DNA of 64,000 bases from assembly GCF_000321225.1 (NCBI RefSeq), contig NW_004450267.1, positions 1,596,250 through 1,660,249 of the forward strand, in the 5' to 3' direction. The position numbers were made by a program, and so were the translations under genes. This stretch comes from Odobenus rosmarus divergens. Lineage: Eukaryota > Chordata > Mammalia > Carnivora > Odobenidae. Each line of letters starts with the position of its first letter. Position 1 is the stretch's first letter. Below are positions 45,500-56,679 of this stretch, in pieces. The notes beneath the pieces are model-generated. The model was given only the letters and a program-made list of their open reading frames with translations, ran no database searches and was not told the DNA's origin.

Positions 45500-47340
45500 T
45501 AACCTTTTGTGACACATGGTCTCTAACAACAACAACAAAAATCCACTTAAAAAAAAAAAAAGAAACTGTATAAGGCCCAGCCTCTTTCCAAACTTCATCC
45601 TTATCCACCCCACAGCTGAGGTTATAGTCATGTTTCATACCTGCAGCCTCATTTCCAATACTTGTTTTCCCCCCAAATTTTTTCTCATGACGCAGTTTAC
45701 TCAACCAGTGCCAGTCCCCATTCTGGAGGTCATAAGTATCAAGTCCTAGTGGCCTATTCCTTTATCTCCCTCCCCAGTTCCTGAGCCATGGCCACTCTTT
45801 TTGCCATTGTTCCCACAACAGGGATCTTTTTCTGCTAATCTGCCTCATACTCTAAAGACCTCTGTCCATTTGCTGGCCCTAATTTGCTTTTTTGGTTTCC
45901 CTTCCATAGAAGAAAGTCTTATTCCTAAACCTCAAGCCAATGGCTAAGCTCTATTTATTACTCTGATGACAACTGCCCAGATGTTTGAAACTGCCCTACC
46001 CCCAGTCATCCGTCACTATGTTTAGCCCAACTATTGGGCTACAACATTGCTTCATCCCATAGGTCACTCCTGACTCCCCATGGCAACTGCTTAACCGTAA
46101 TTGAAAATCTCACTAATATCACTTGTTCACCAGATTGAGCCCTTATTTACACCCAAAGGTGGATAATTGTTTCAACCCCTTACACCACATCGGTTGACAG
46201 GTCTAGCACCAGGATGTTTCGGACTACTCATTTCTGGCACATCTCACTGAAAGTAAGTGGCCTGTCGAGCTAAACTTGAGCTCTGACAGATATCATGGCA
46301 CTTGCCACACTGAGCTGGCATTGCCTCTACCCCCTACCAGACATAGTACAATGAAGGCAGGAGACTGTGTCTAGTATATTTACTGGCGTATCTCAAGACA
46401 TAAGGCAATGGGATTAAAACTGGGAGACTCAAGAGAGAGCAAAAATTTTTGCAATACATGATGGATGTAAGCCTAGAAAAATTCTTTGAACATTTGGCAG
46501 CAAGGTCAGTGGCAATATGGGATATGCCTGGGGTTCGCTCATGTCGGTAGGAGTTGTGGGCCTGAGCTCATCAGGGAGTAGAATCCTAAAATTCTAGGAG
46601 TCCAGCTCTGGCAGCAACACCTTTTCCTTCTGTTCATCTGGTAAATCACTAACTTGTTCTATTTCAGCTTCTGTGTTACAAAAGAACACAACTCATAGTT
46701 CTCTCAGGGGAGCAATGAGAACAAATTAGCCAATATTTACCAAATCATCTGAAAATGAACTGAGCTAAATAGCTTTACACATACCTTCTCTCCTGGGACT
46801 CTAGATTACATTTACTGCATGGTACATAGAGTTCTTCACCCCCATCTAACTCTGATCAGGCAAGATGAGGTGTGCCTTACTAGGAAAAACAGTAGTAATT
46901 GAAAAGCCAAGCATGAAATGCAAATTCCCACTTAGATTTTTATTTTGACCAGATGTACATATTTCACTTATTAAACCACAGCATAACAATTTTGCTTTCT
47001 GTGGGGGAAAAATAATTCTGACTAAATGAAAAACACTGCCAGAAAATCCAAATGCATTAACCATTCCATCTTGGCCAAAGCATTTCCATTTTTCTTCTCC
47101 GGCAAGTAAATATCTATAAAAAATTGTTGCCAGGAAGGCAACATGATACGAGATTAGACAACTAAACATTGCTAATTCTATTGTGAGATAGCAGGCATAC
47201 GGACATTCTCCTTTACACGGAGCGAATGCTGAGCAGCTGGGAGATATATTTCACAATCCTAGAAAATTGATATTTAAATGTGCAAATATGTCTAGAGCAT
47301 CTTGCACTTGACAAATTTCCTCTTAATTCAATTCTGGTTC
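45500..47340. other. Unique sequence, no gene seen
   Basis: 45580-46400 is C/T-rich with a faint L2-like look near 46320-46390, not assignable. 46850-47260 is repeat-free, AT-rich, and contains a 19-bp palindrome (47125-47143). The 107-codon minus frame at 46846-47169 has no domain. Confidence 0.4.
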
Positions 47341-47417
47341 ATTAGTTCTCACCGAAACTCTCAGTTGGTAAGTATCATCATCCCCATTTTATAATAAAGG
47401 AAATTAAGGTTTGGAGG

Positions 47418-48052
47418 TGTACTCATTTCCTACAACTGCCATAACAAAGTACCACAAACTCGGTGGTTTAAAACAACAGAAATTTAGTCTCTTATAGTTC
47501 TACAAGCCAGAAGTCTGAAATTAAGGCATTGGCATAGTTGGTTCCTTCTGGAAGCTCTGAGGGAGAATCTGTTCAGCGCCTTTCTCCTAGCTTCTGGTGG
47601 GTGCTGGCAATCCTTGCTGTTCCTTAGTTTGTAGATGCATCTGTCTTTGCCGTCCCATAGCGTTTTCCTCTGTGTGTCCTCCCCTCTTCTTAAAAAGACA
47701 CCAGTCATTGGATTTAGGACCCACTCAAATCTGGTATGACCTCATCTTTTTTTTAAGATTTTATTTATTTATTTATCTGAGACAGAGAGGAAGAGAGAGA
47801 GCACAAGCAGGGGGAAGGGCAGAAGGAGAGGGAGAAGCAGGCTTCCCACTGAGCAGGGAGCCCGATGCAGGGCTCCATCCCAGGACCTGGAAATCATAAC
47901 CTGAGCCGAAGGCAGATGCTTAACTGACTGAGCCACCCAGGTGCCCCTGACCTCATCTTAATAACATCTACAAAGACAGCATTTCTAAGTAAAGTCACAT
48001 TCTCAGGTTCTGGATGGACATGAATTTTGGAGGGACACTATTCAACCACTAG
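47418..48052 (-). mobile_element. MaLR LTR (MLT1C-like), split by a SINEC
   Basis: Reverse MLT1 LTR: 'ctgccataacaaagtaccac', 'ggtggtttaaaacaacagaa', 'cctagcttctggtgggtgct', 'gacaccagtcattggattta', then after the SINE 'acatctacaaagacagcatt', 'gtaaagtcacattctcaggt'. The outer end starts with TGT. It is a solo LTR of an ancient ERVL-MaLR retrotransposon with no internal or coding region. Confidence 0.85.
47749..47947 (-). mobile_element. SINEC, full length, inside the MLT1 LTR
   Basis: Reversed, with 'aagattttatttatttattt', 'gcacaagcagggggaaggg', head 'gccacccaggtgcccc'. Perfect 12-bp target-site duplication tgacctcatctt (47737-47748, 47948-47959), which is LTR sequence. Confidence 0.97.
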
Positions 48053-48295
48053 AGATGGGTGAAATGATTTCCAAAATTCAGATAGCTAATAGGCTAGGGA
48101 GCTGAGACCTAAACAAAGATCTATGGAGTCCATATCTAAATTCCGAAAGGCCCAAGGCAGATATATATCTCTTTATCCCCTCAATTCCTAAGCACTGCCT
48201 CTTTGTTTTAAGATGTTACTAACCAAAATCTACTTTGAATAACAGTTTATTCTTCCCTCCTTTTTTCCTCTCCTCTTTCTCTTTCCCTCTCTCTC

Positions 48296-48296
48296 G

Positions 48297-48333
<37 letters not shown>

Positions 48334-48355
48334 GTGCACACACACACACACACAC
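48296..48355. repeat. Compound (TC)n(TA)n(CA)n microsatellite
   Basis: TC units 48296-48319, TA units to about 48333, a short TGTG/CACA junction, then CA units to 48355. Confidence 0.93.
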
Positions 48356-48563
48356 GCCTAGCTCCAAAAGTAGAAGCCACACTCTTAGAGAGGAAGGCTC
48401 ACATCTTATTATCTCTTAAAATATATATACCACTATACTTTCTATCAGGAAGGTGTGTAATCATTGACAAATGAATAAATTAATTTACATATTTAAGAAT
48501 GAAATAATTATGAGAGTTTAAAAAACTGATTTGGGTATAAGCTCACAATAAGAAATGAGAATT

Positions 48564-48752
48564 TTTTTTAAAGATTTTATTTATTTATTTGACAGAGAGA
48601 GAGCACCAGTAGGCAGAGCGGCAGGCAGAGGGAGAGGGAAAAGCAGACTCCCCGCTGAGCATGGATCCTGATGCAGGGCTCCATCCCAGGACCCTGGGAT
48701 CATGACCCGAGCCGAAGGCAGACACTTAACTGACTGAGCCACCCAGGCACGC
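48564..48752 (-). mobile_element. SINEC, full length
   Basis: Reversed, with 'aaagattttatttatttatt', 'gcggcaggcagagggaga', head 'gccacccaggcacgc'. A perfect 15-bp target-site duplication taagaaatgagaatt (48549-48563, 48753-48767). Confidence 0.96.
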
Positions 48753-48767
48753 TAAGAAATGAGAATT

Positions 48768-49905
48768 GTTTTTTAAAATACCATGACCTATTCCTACAAT
48801 CACAAAATAATTGGAAAATATTCTAACAATTTTAAAAATCCGAGTTATACCATGGGCTTAGGTGCTGCCTTAATTATTCAGCCTCTGTTTCAGTGATTAC
48901 AATGTTTGAAATTTTTTTCAAGTACCTCCATACTCATCACTCTTCTTCCTGTAGGCCAAGCCTGGTGGTGTTTAAGAATATCACTGCCAAATCATTAAAA
49001 TAACCACAGTTGTGATGCTAAAATAGATTTCATATATTCATATATATATATATAAATGTATATATGTATATATATGTATAAAATAAAGCATTACTGACTG
49101 CTTACTTAAGTACAACCTAGTAAAGCCCTGTTGATTTTGCAATATCACTTTATAATCTTTAATAACTTGGCATTGAATCCCCTAGGTATACCAGGACCTA
49201 ACAGCGCTTGACCTTAATAAATGTTTATAATGGCTGTGACTTGGCCTGAGCCTGTATATACACTAAGCCAGCAACAAAAGAGATCAGTCATTTGGTATCT
49301 TTTAAGCCAATCATTGGTTCTTTAAATCTTGGTGCACCTGTCTCTTTCTAGTCTATTTTTCTGTAGGGAGAGCGGATTTATTGAAGGCAGGGGGCTATCA
49401 CCTGAGTGCTACAGAGATGGTTTTTCTGATGAACTTTATAGAGAAGTGTGGATAAGATGTAGAACTGATTCTCTTTTTATTGATGGAATCATACATTCTC
49501 ATGATAAGACTTTAAAGATCATCTGGTCATCAACCCTTAATTGAAGATATCTGTATCAAAGTACACTACACATTTTGTCCCTACCTCAGAGGTGGCAAAC
49601 AGGTTTCTCTCTCTTGACAAATCTGACCACATGATCCTAACTGGAGCAATGCATTGAAGAAAATTCTGAGACTGAGCCTGGGATCTGGTGGATAAGTGGC
49701 CCACATATACTTCCAATAAATATTTATGAAATCTAAATTCATGATACACTCCAGATCTTTCTGCTCAAATACAATTACGTACAGGAAATCACTTTATAAA
49801 ATATATTATATGACTAGGAAAACATGATACCAATGTTAACACTGGTAGACTAGATTCTCCTAGATTGTCAGTTCTGAATATTTGGATATTTTGATCCATA
49901 GCTTC
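48768..49905. other. Unique sequence with AT-rich patch
   Basis: 49037-49085 is TATA/TGTA low-complexity. 49170-49240 ends like an L2 3' terminus ('cctaggtataccaggacc', 'aataaatgtttataatgg') but is too short for certainty. No gene. Confidence 0.4.
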
Positions 49906-49911
49906 CCCATC

Positions 49912-50120
49912 CTATATTATAGCCACTAGCCACCTGTGTCTACTTAAATTTAAAAGAGTTGAAATTAAATAAAATCTGAAATTTACTTCCTCCGTCTCAC
50001 TGCAAATCTAACATTTCAGGTGGTCAACTGCCACACGTGGTCAGTGGCAAATGGGTGGGACAGCACAGATGGAGAACACTTAGACCATTGCAGAAAGTTC
50101 TATTGGACAGCACTGCAAAA
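49912..50120 (-). mobile_element. hAT-Charlie element (MER3-like)
   Basis: 'agccactagccacctgtgtc' on the left and 'gttctattggacagcactg' on the right are the known inner and terminal phrases of a non-autonomous hAT element. The right end is the inverted terminal repeat and the left end is eroded. Confidence 0.65.
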
Positions 50121-50124
50121 TTTT

Positions 50125-50955
50125 CAACAACCAATATAAGACATCATCATTTCATGATGTTGACATCTGCACAAGTCCACTTTTAACAAAGAAGTTCAGA
50201 AATCTCTTTAAGGGTGACATTTCTTCTCTCCTTCATGAGTCAAGGATATGGTAAGGGCTGGTTTCCTGCAAATGAGTGTGGGTGCCTGTGGGTGTTTCAG
50301 AACTGCTGTGAGGAAGGGTGGAGAGGTATAGCTATTGGCTGCTCAGCCTCCTGAGTCCCTCTCTGCCATGAGGTGACTAAGCCATGCTGGCCAGCAGAGG
50401 TGACTTCAGGGGACTTCTCCCCAATGACTCCAGTGTCCAGGAGAAGAACAAAGATGTTATCAGAGGAGCCTGTTCTAAAATTCTGCAGTTGTATAATTTT
50501 AAACTGAACACACAAGTGAAAACTGGGATACATTCTAGATGGGCAGGCTATTAGGAAAGGGAGAGAGACAAGAGCAATGGCAATGATGAGCAGGTGGGAG
50601 GAAACCAAAGACCCTCTGGATTGCACAGAATTGCCTGGCAAACCACCTTTGGCCTGATTATCAGAGTCTGTCAGCCCAACCCCACCGTGGATGACTGAGA
50701 ACACAGCTGATAAATAGATGTTTCCTTCATTCCTCTTTTTATAACATCTCTCTCCTGCTCCTATTTCTTTGGATAAGGCGATGGAAATCTTGCTAAATGC
50801 TGACAGTGCTTTTGTCTGGTTTTGTAATGACACTTCAGTGGTGCCAAGTTCCTATTGCCCTCTCCTTAAGACTCCTATAATAGCCATATGCTGCACCTCT
50901 CCTTTGGAAACCAATGCACAGGCTGCCTGGCCTTTCTCTTAACCCTTTCACGCAC
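50125..50955. other. Unique sequence with the longest open frame of the window
   Basis: A 178-codon minus-strand frame (50297-50833) with no recognised domain lies in single-copy sequence. It includes a short hydrophobic stretch (LLIIAIALVSLPFLIA). I do not call it a gene: no splice or promoter evidence, and a frame of this length can arise by chance. Confidence 0.35.
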
Positions 50956-50959
50956 CTTT

Positions 50960-51045
50960 CCCCTCAGCTTAAACACAACTGGAGGGACAGGGACTCTGTC
51001 ATATTGGCCTTTGTGGCCTCTGACACGTCTTAGCATGGTGCCACT
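50960..51045 (+). mobile_element. L2 3' terminal fragment
   Basis: 'cacaactggagggacaggg', 'actctgtcatattggccttt', 'gacacgtcttagcatggtgc' recall the plus L2 3' end. Confidence 0.45.
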
Positions 51046-51209
51046 AACAGTTGGAGGCAATATGGCACTGACATCACATTGTGGGCTCTAGAGTCAGATT
51101 GTTTAGGTTTAAGTTCCACCTATGTTACTTGCTAACTATGCCTTTCAGAGAGAGATTTCCCTGCTTTAAGCCTCATTTTCCCTCTCTGTTAAAAAAGCAT
51201 AATGTCCAC

Positions 51210-51720
51210 TAGAGCCAAAGTGTGGAAAGAGCCCAGATGTCCATCAACAGATGAATGGATCAAGAAGATGTGGTATACGCACACACACACACACACACAC
51301 ACACAGAAATATTACTCAACCATCAAAAAGAATGAAATCTTGCCATTTGCAATGATATAGATGGAACTAGAGGCTATTATGCTAAGCCAAATAAGTCAGT
51401 CAGAGAAAGAGATCATATGATCTCACTGATATGTGAAATTTGAGAAACAAAACAGATGAACATGGGGGAAGGGAAGGAAAAATAAAATAAGATAAAAACA
51501 GAGAGGGAGGCAAACCAGAAGAGACTCTTAACTATAGGAAACATACTGAGAGCTGCTGGAGAGCAGTGGGTGGGAGGATGGGGTAACTGGGTGACAGACA
51601 TTAAGGAGGGTACTTGATGGAATGAGCATTGGGTGTTATATGCAACTGATGAATCACTGTACTCTACCTCTGAAACTAATAATACATTATATGTTAACTA
51701 AATTTAATTTAAATTAAAAA
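51210..51720 (+). mobile_element. L1 3' end inserted in a MIR
   Basis: ORF2 tail ('gatgtccatcaacagatgaa', 'aagaatgaaatcttgccatt') then 3' UTR ('gcattgggtgttatatgcaa', 'gaaactaataatacattata') and A-rich end. Flanks show an imperfect duplication (aaaaaagcataatg / aaaaaggtaatgg). A (CA)13 run replaces the segment before the YY-coding block. 5' truncated. Confidence 0.92.
51280..51305. repeat. (CA)n microsatellite inside L1 ORF2 remnant
   Basis: Thirteen CA units at the same internal L1 position as the (GT)21 at 23613-23654. Confidence 0.95.
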
Positions 51721-51859
51721 AATTAAAAAGGTAATGGTATCCTCAGGAGGTTACAGAAAAAGTTTAAAAGAGACAATGAAAGTAAAACTTAGCACAGTGT
51801 CTAACACCCAGTAAATACTCATAATGATCATTATTGGGCATTAAATAAATATTGTGTAA

Positions 51860-52075
51860 ATGCAACTGCTGAAATTTGCTCTGTGCCTGATACTAGAGCT
51901 TTCCGGGCTAAGACAGACCTTAAACATCTTCTTGCTCAACCTCCGCACTTCACAGACAAGGAAACTGAGATGTACACAGGGAACAGCACTTGCCCACATT
52001 TGCAGAGCGTCGGTAGCTGAACAGAAGCTCCTCACTGGCAGAGTTTCTGTCCCATCCACTGCTTCTCTTGAGAGC
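51860..52075 (+). mobile_element. MIR
   Basis: 'gctctgtgcctgatactaga', 'cttcacagacaaggaaactg', 'cacttgcccacatttgcaga' in plus MIR order. Confidence 0.65.
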
Positions 52076-52079
52076 CTGT

Positions 52080-54585
52080 AGAGGTTCAGAGCATGCCACA
52101 GGCATTGCGTGGTGGAAAATGTCAGGCAAAGGATTCTCCTTATGGTACAAACAACTCAAAATGTAAGGCCTACAAACAGCTATGGTCATGCCCTTGTCAC
52201 AATGCCGGTGATGTCAGTGAATTCATCTTTCCAAATGACAGACAGTGACTACAACGCCAAAGGAAGACTAGCATTGAGGGGTAACTTCAGGAATCACACA
52301 AAATATTATAGATGGAGTTAGTTTTCAAGCCAGAGGACCCAACACTGAGTGTTGTCACATCAACACAATTCAACATATGTTTCTGAGCACTTACTTTTTG
52401 TTTGCTTATTTGTTTACTAAATGGTAGCATGTTTGCACTGACAATTATGGTATTTATTTTATAAAATATGTGTGGGTTCTGAGATATATATCTATATATA
52501 CAAATATATAAAATAAACACTCTCTCCCCCCCTCATATACATATATATATGCTTTTAACAGTTGCTTCTTAAGTATTTCTGTGGGTCAGAACCATGAGGA
52601 TTCCATGGGGGAAAGAGAAATAGGCTTTGGGACTAGCATTTTAAAAGCTTCTACCTTGTGAAATGGAAAGTGCTATATAGCACAAATTATTGAGTTCCAT
52701 TCTCCTCTGTGCCTTAACTCACTCCCCCGGACAGTAGGCACTTAAGCAGGCATATTACAGCTCTTTCCCACTTGAACCACACCTACACAACTTCCTGAGT
52801 CCAGAGAATCCTGGAAATGAATATTGTTTACATCAAATACTTAGGAGGGAATAAGATACTGAGAAAAATTAAGGCAGGTATTTGCCAAGCATTCTAGTAG
52901 CAGTTTCAGAGAATGCCTTTCAAATGCTATTTACTTATTCATTGAATATTTTATTTATTTAACAGAGCTTCTATAGTGCATAAGCCTCAGGAATTAAACT
53001 TATCTTTGGTCTCAGAGTTTACAATTGAAATCTTCAAAGACTGTTTTTAATAGTTGTGTGTGTGTGTGTGTGTGTGTGTATACTTCAGCTTTACTTGAGA
53101 TGCAAGATCATAGGACACCAAAGCTGGAGGGGATCTTCTGGATCACAAACTGTCTTTGAAAATTTTCCTAAGCAATGAAAATCTTCAGACGTAAATTTAA
53201 AAGGAATCTTAACAAATACAAGAGGAAAAAGCAATAAATGGGGTCCTTGGGCATATAAATCTCCAATGTTTTGTTGGGAAATATTTAAATGTTGTTAGAA
53301 ACCCTGAAGCATCTGTTCTGAATCTTAAATTCCAAGGGATACAGTTTGAAAACCAACAATATAGTCCAATTTGATAAGAAGCCTGAGACCCAGAAAGAGA
53401 AGAAATTTGCAAAGAAGGGGAAGAGCTGAGTCCCTAAAGGAGTGACTTGATGCTGGCTCAGTGTTCTTTCTATTATAACAAACTAGCTGGCTTTCACATT
53501 TTTGCAAGTGGGCATTAAATGGCACAACATCTAAAAATCACAAGCCCTTCCCAGATCATGTACACATTATGGAAGAGTGACTTAGGGTCTCTATCCAATG
53601 GCTCTTATCCAAACACTTTGGTGTTGACCAACATAAAAGGTCAATTTACAGCTATTAGTAAATTATTGGATATAACATTTTTCCATCCCTTTAGACACAG
53701 CCTTACCATTAAGCAAATTATTAACATAAATATATTACTCAATCACTTAATCTAATTGGAAAAAGTTTTTCTACTATTCTTTCTTACACTGATGGTGATG
53801 TTACTATTAAACACTAATAAATTGTATGAATATCTAAGAGAAGGAGGCTGTAGCTGAGCACCTAATTACTTTGGGGAGAAGGAGGAGAAGATTTCATTAA
53901 AATGTGACCTGTAGCTTCATGCACTCTGCAAACAAACGCAAATGTCAACTTGTTTCAAAATTACTGCCATTATAATCCTAATAGCAAAGCACCTGCTGGG
54001 AAATACCTAGAGGAAATAATAAACAATAATAGCTCTTAGCAACTAAATAATACATTTTATCCATGAATTTAAAAAGTTCTTTAGAAGCATTAACTAATCA
54101 AGTTTCACCACATGCCCACAAGGTAGATATTAGTTCTGTGTTTTGTAGATGTCCTCATTTAGTATGACTTACAGCTTACATTCATGGGAGTATTGGATAG
54201 GAAAAATCCCACCAAAATAAAATGTTTCCAGATCCTACTGGGCAATACAGTGATAACATGGCAGTGCCCCAAGTGATACTCAGGAGGCATTTAAGAATTA
54301 ATGCACATCCAAAACATCTTCCTTAATACAGAGAAACTTCAGAACTGGGGAAAACTGAATCCATCAAGATGCAGAAATCAACATCTAGCTATAAATGCAT
54401 TTGAAATATTAGAAGCCCAAAGCTTGCTGGGAGAAGGGCTTTCATAGGTGCATTTTATATATCAGAAAAAAGTAAAGATGGAATCCAACAGAAGGAGGTA
54501 ATCCAGAACCATTATACCACAAGATGTAAGAAAAGGAAAGCTCCTAAAACATTGTCCAATGTATGTCCCTAGTTTTTCAGGAAGC
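52080..54585. other. Unique sequence with two simple repeats
   Basis: Single-copy apart from the TA/CT patch at 52480-52550 and (TG)n at 53055-53079. 53870-54000 has a repeat-free look but no proof of conservation. No gene. Confidence 0.4.
53055..53079. repeat. (TG)n microsatellite
   Basis: About 12 uninterrupted TG units. Confidence 0.95.
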
Positions 54586-54589
54586 CTCC

Positions 54590-55765
54590 ACACCAAGGTG
54601 AATAAGTCCATAAAACTCCTAGAAGAAAATATAAGCAGTAATTTCGTTGACATCAGTCACAGAAACATTTTTCTAGATCTGTTTCCTCAGGCAAGGGAAA
54701 CAAAACCAAATCAAGCTGTTGGTACTACACCAAAAATAAAAAGCTTTTGCACGGCAAAGGAAACTATCAACAAAACAAAAAGCCAACCTACTGAATGGAA
54801 GCAGACATTTGCAAATAATATATCTGATAAGGGGTTAACATCCAAAATATATAAAGAACTTATACAACTCAAAACAAAACAAAACAAAAAAATCCACAAA
54901 TAATCCAATTTAAAAATGGGCAGAGGACCTAAATAGATATTTTCTTCCAAAGAAGACATCCAGATGGCCAGCGGACCATGAAAAGATGCTCAATATCACT
55001 AATCATCAGAGAAATCCAAATCAAAACCACAATGAGATATCACCTCACACCTGTCAGAATGGCCAAAATCAAAAACACAAGAAACCCCAAGTGTTGGCAA
55101 GGATGTGGAGAAAACAGGACCCTTGTGCACTGCTGGTGGGAATGCATATTGGTGCAGCCACTGTGGAAAACAATATAGAAGTTCCTCAAAAAGTTAAAAA
55201 TAGAATTACCATATGACCCAGTAATTCCACTACCGGGTATTTACCTGAAGAAAATGAAAACACTAATTGGAAAAGATACATGCACCTCCATGTTTATTGC
55301 AGCACTACTTACAATTGCCAAATTACAGAAGCAATCCAAATGTTCATCGACAGATGAATGGATAAAGAAGATGTGGTGTATATATACAGTGGAATATTAC
55401 CCAGCCATAAAAGAAATGAAATCTTGTCATTTGCTACAACATGGATAGACCTAGAGGGTATAATGCTAAGTGAAATTAAGTCAGTCAGAGAAAGACCAAT
55501 ACCATGTGATTTCACTGATATGGGGAATTTAAGAAACAAAACAAACAAACAAAGAGGAAACAAACAGAAAACCAGACTTTTCAAAATGGAAAACAACTTA
55601 GTGGTTACCAGAGGAGAGATGACGAAGAGGATGGGTGAAATAGATAAAGGGGATTAACAGTATACCTCTCTTGATGAGCACTGAGTATAGAACTGTTGAA
55701 TCACTATGACACACACCTGAAACTAATATAACACTGTATGTTAGTTATATTCAATAAAAAATAAT
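54590..55765 (+). mobile_element. L1 ORF2 C-terminal third and 3' UTR, degraded
   Basis: Translation in shifting frames gives L1 ORF2 tail blocks: KLLEENISSNF, IKSFCTAKETINKTK, ISDKGLTSKIYKELIQL, then [49 protein letters not shown] and STDEWIKKMW. Frame changes between blocks show it is dead. The 3' UTR ends with 'gaaactaatataacactgta' and A-rich sequence. At the site where two younger copies carry CA/GT expansions it keeps the short 'gtatatatacagtgg'. Confidence 0.93.
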
Positions 55766-55937
55766 CAACTAGGATTGAGATCAAGAAGTACATAAGTAAA
55801 TAAATAAATACAGGAGAAAATGCAAAGATACTCATGGTCTCATGTAAAGTAAAAACATCAAATATTCTCTCTAAAAAAAGTGAGTAAGTAAATCAAAATT
55901 TTGCCTGGGATAAGTTCATTTTTCTATAAATTTGTTC

Positions 55938-56250
55938 TAAATTACTGGGTGGCAAACTATGGCCTACGGACCAAACCTAGCCTGCAGTCCTTATCTGTAA
56001 ACACTGAGAGTCAAACATGTTTTTTACACTTTTAAATAGTTGAAAGGTAATAAAGAGAATAATATATTTTCATAAGTGGAAATTATATAAAAATCAAATT
56101 TCAGTGTCCATAAATAAAGTTTTATTGGAACCCAACTATGCTCATTTGTTTGCTCATCATCTACAGCAGCTTTCATGCTATGACAGAGTTCAGTAAACCT
56201 CTAGTATTCATTCTCAAGTTCTTTACAGGAAATTTGCTGACTCCTTTGTT
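55938..56250 (+). mobile_element. hAT-type DNA transposon remnant
   Basis: 'gtggcaaactatggcctacg' at the left and 'gaaatttgctgactcctttg' at the right are diverged inverted ends. Core 'aaataaagttttattggaac' is diagnostic of a widespread non-autonomous mammalian hAT family. Its exact MER name is not certain. Confidence 0.7.
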
Positions 56251-56504
56251 AGGCATATTTCGGAGATATATTATATATTTATGTGTGTCTGTAAATAGAT
56301 TAACTTTCATTTATAAATTAGAGATACTCAAAGTTTGATTTCTGTCCTTCTGTATTTTGTTTACATACCCATGAGCTCATCAAACTGTTTCATGGAAAAT
56401 AGCAAATGTCTGAGAATTTTTCCTGACTTTTCAACAGTTACCACTCCCTTCTCAAACTGTATTTATATAATTCTTTACTTTTTGAAACAATTTTCACATC
56501 TATT

Positions 56505-56670
56505 ATTCCATTCATCTCTCACAAAAAGCATATGAGGTGCCCATGGAAAGAACCATTTCTGCTTTTCAGAGGGGGAAACTGAGCCTCAGAGTATTCAAAT
56601 GACTTTCCTAAGAGCATGGAGCACTAAGCAAAAGATCCCTGCCCTAACCCAGAACTCAGGTGCTCCTGGG
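56505..56670 (+). mobile_element. MIR
   Basis: 'ttcagagggggaaactgagc', 'ctcagagtattcaaatgac', 'cctaacccagaactcaggt' in plus MIR order. Confidence 0.65.
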
Positions 56671-56679
56671 AAAGCAGAA

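Larger units (their letters stand above)
47350..48140 (+). mobile_element. MIR split by an LTR element
   Basis: Left part: 'atcatcatccccattttata', 'aaggaaattaaggtttgg'. Right part after the LTR: 'gaaatgatttccaaaattca', 'agctaataggctagggagct'. The two halves join into one plus-strand MIR, so the LTR entered it. Confidence 0.6.
51085..51850 (-). mobile_element. MIR split by an L1
   Basis: Left: 'gggctctagagtcagattg', 'aagttccacctatgttactt', 'cattttccctctctgttaaa'. Right: 'ggtatcctcaggaggttac', 'cacagtgtctaacacccagt'. Together one reverse MIR, broken by the L1. Confidence 0.65.

Noticed and set aside
47418..48052. Endogenous retrovirus with coding capacity
   Set aside because: Only LTR sequence is present. 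There is no primer-binding site, gag, pol or env, so it is a solo LTR.
54559..55657. Reverse-transcriptase-related genes
   Set aside because: These are pieces of a dead L1 ORF2 in changing frames, reported as one L1 fragment.
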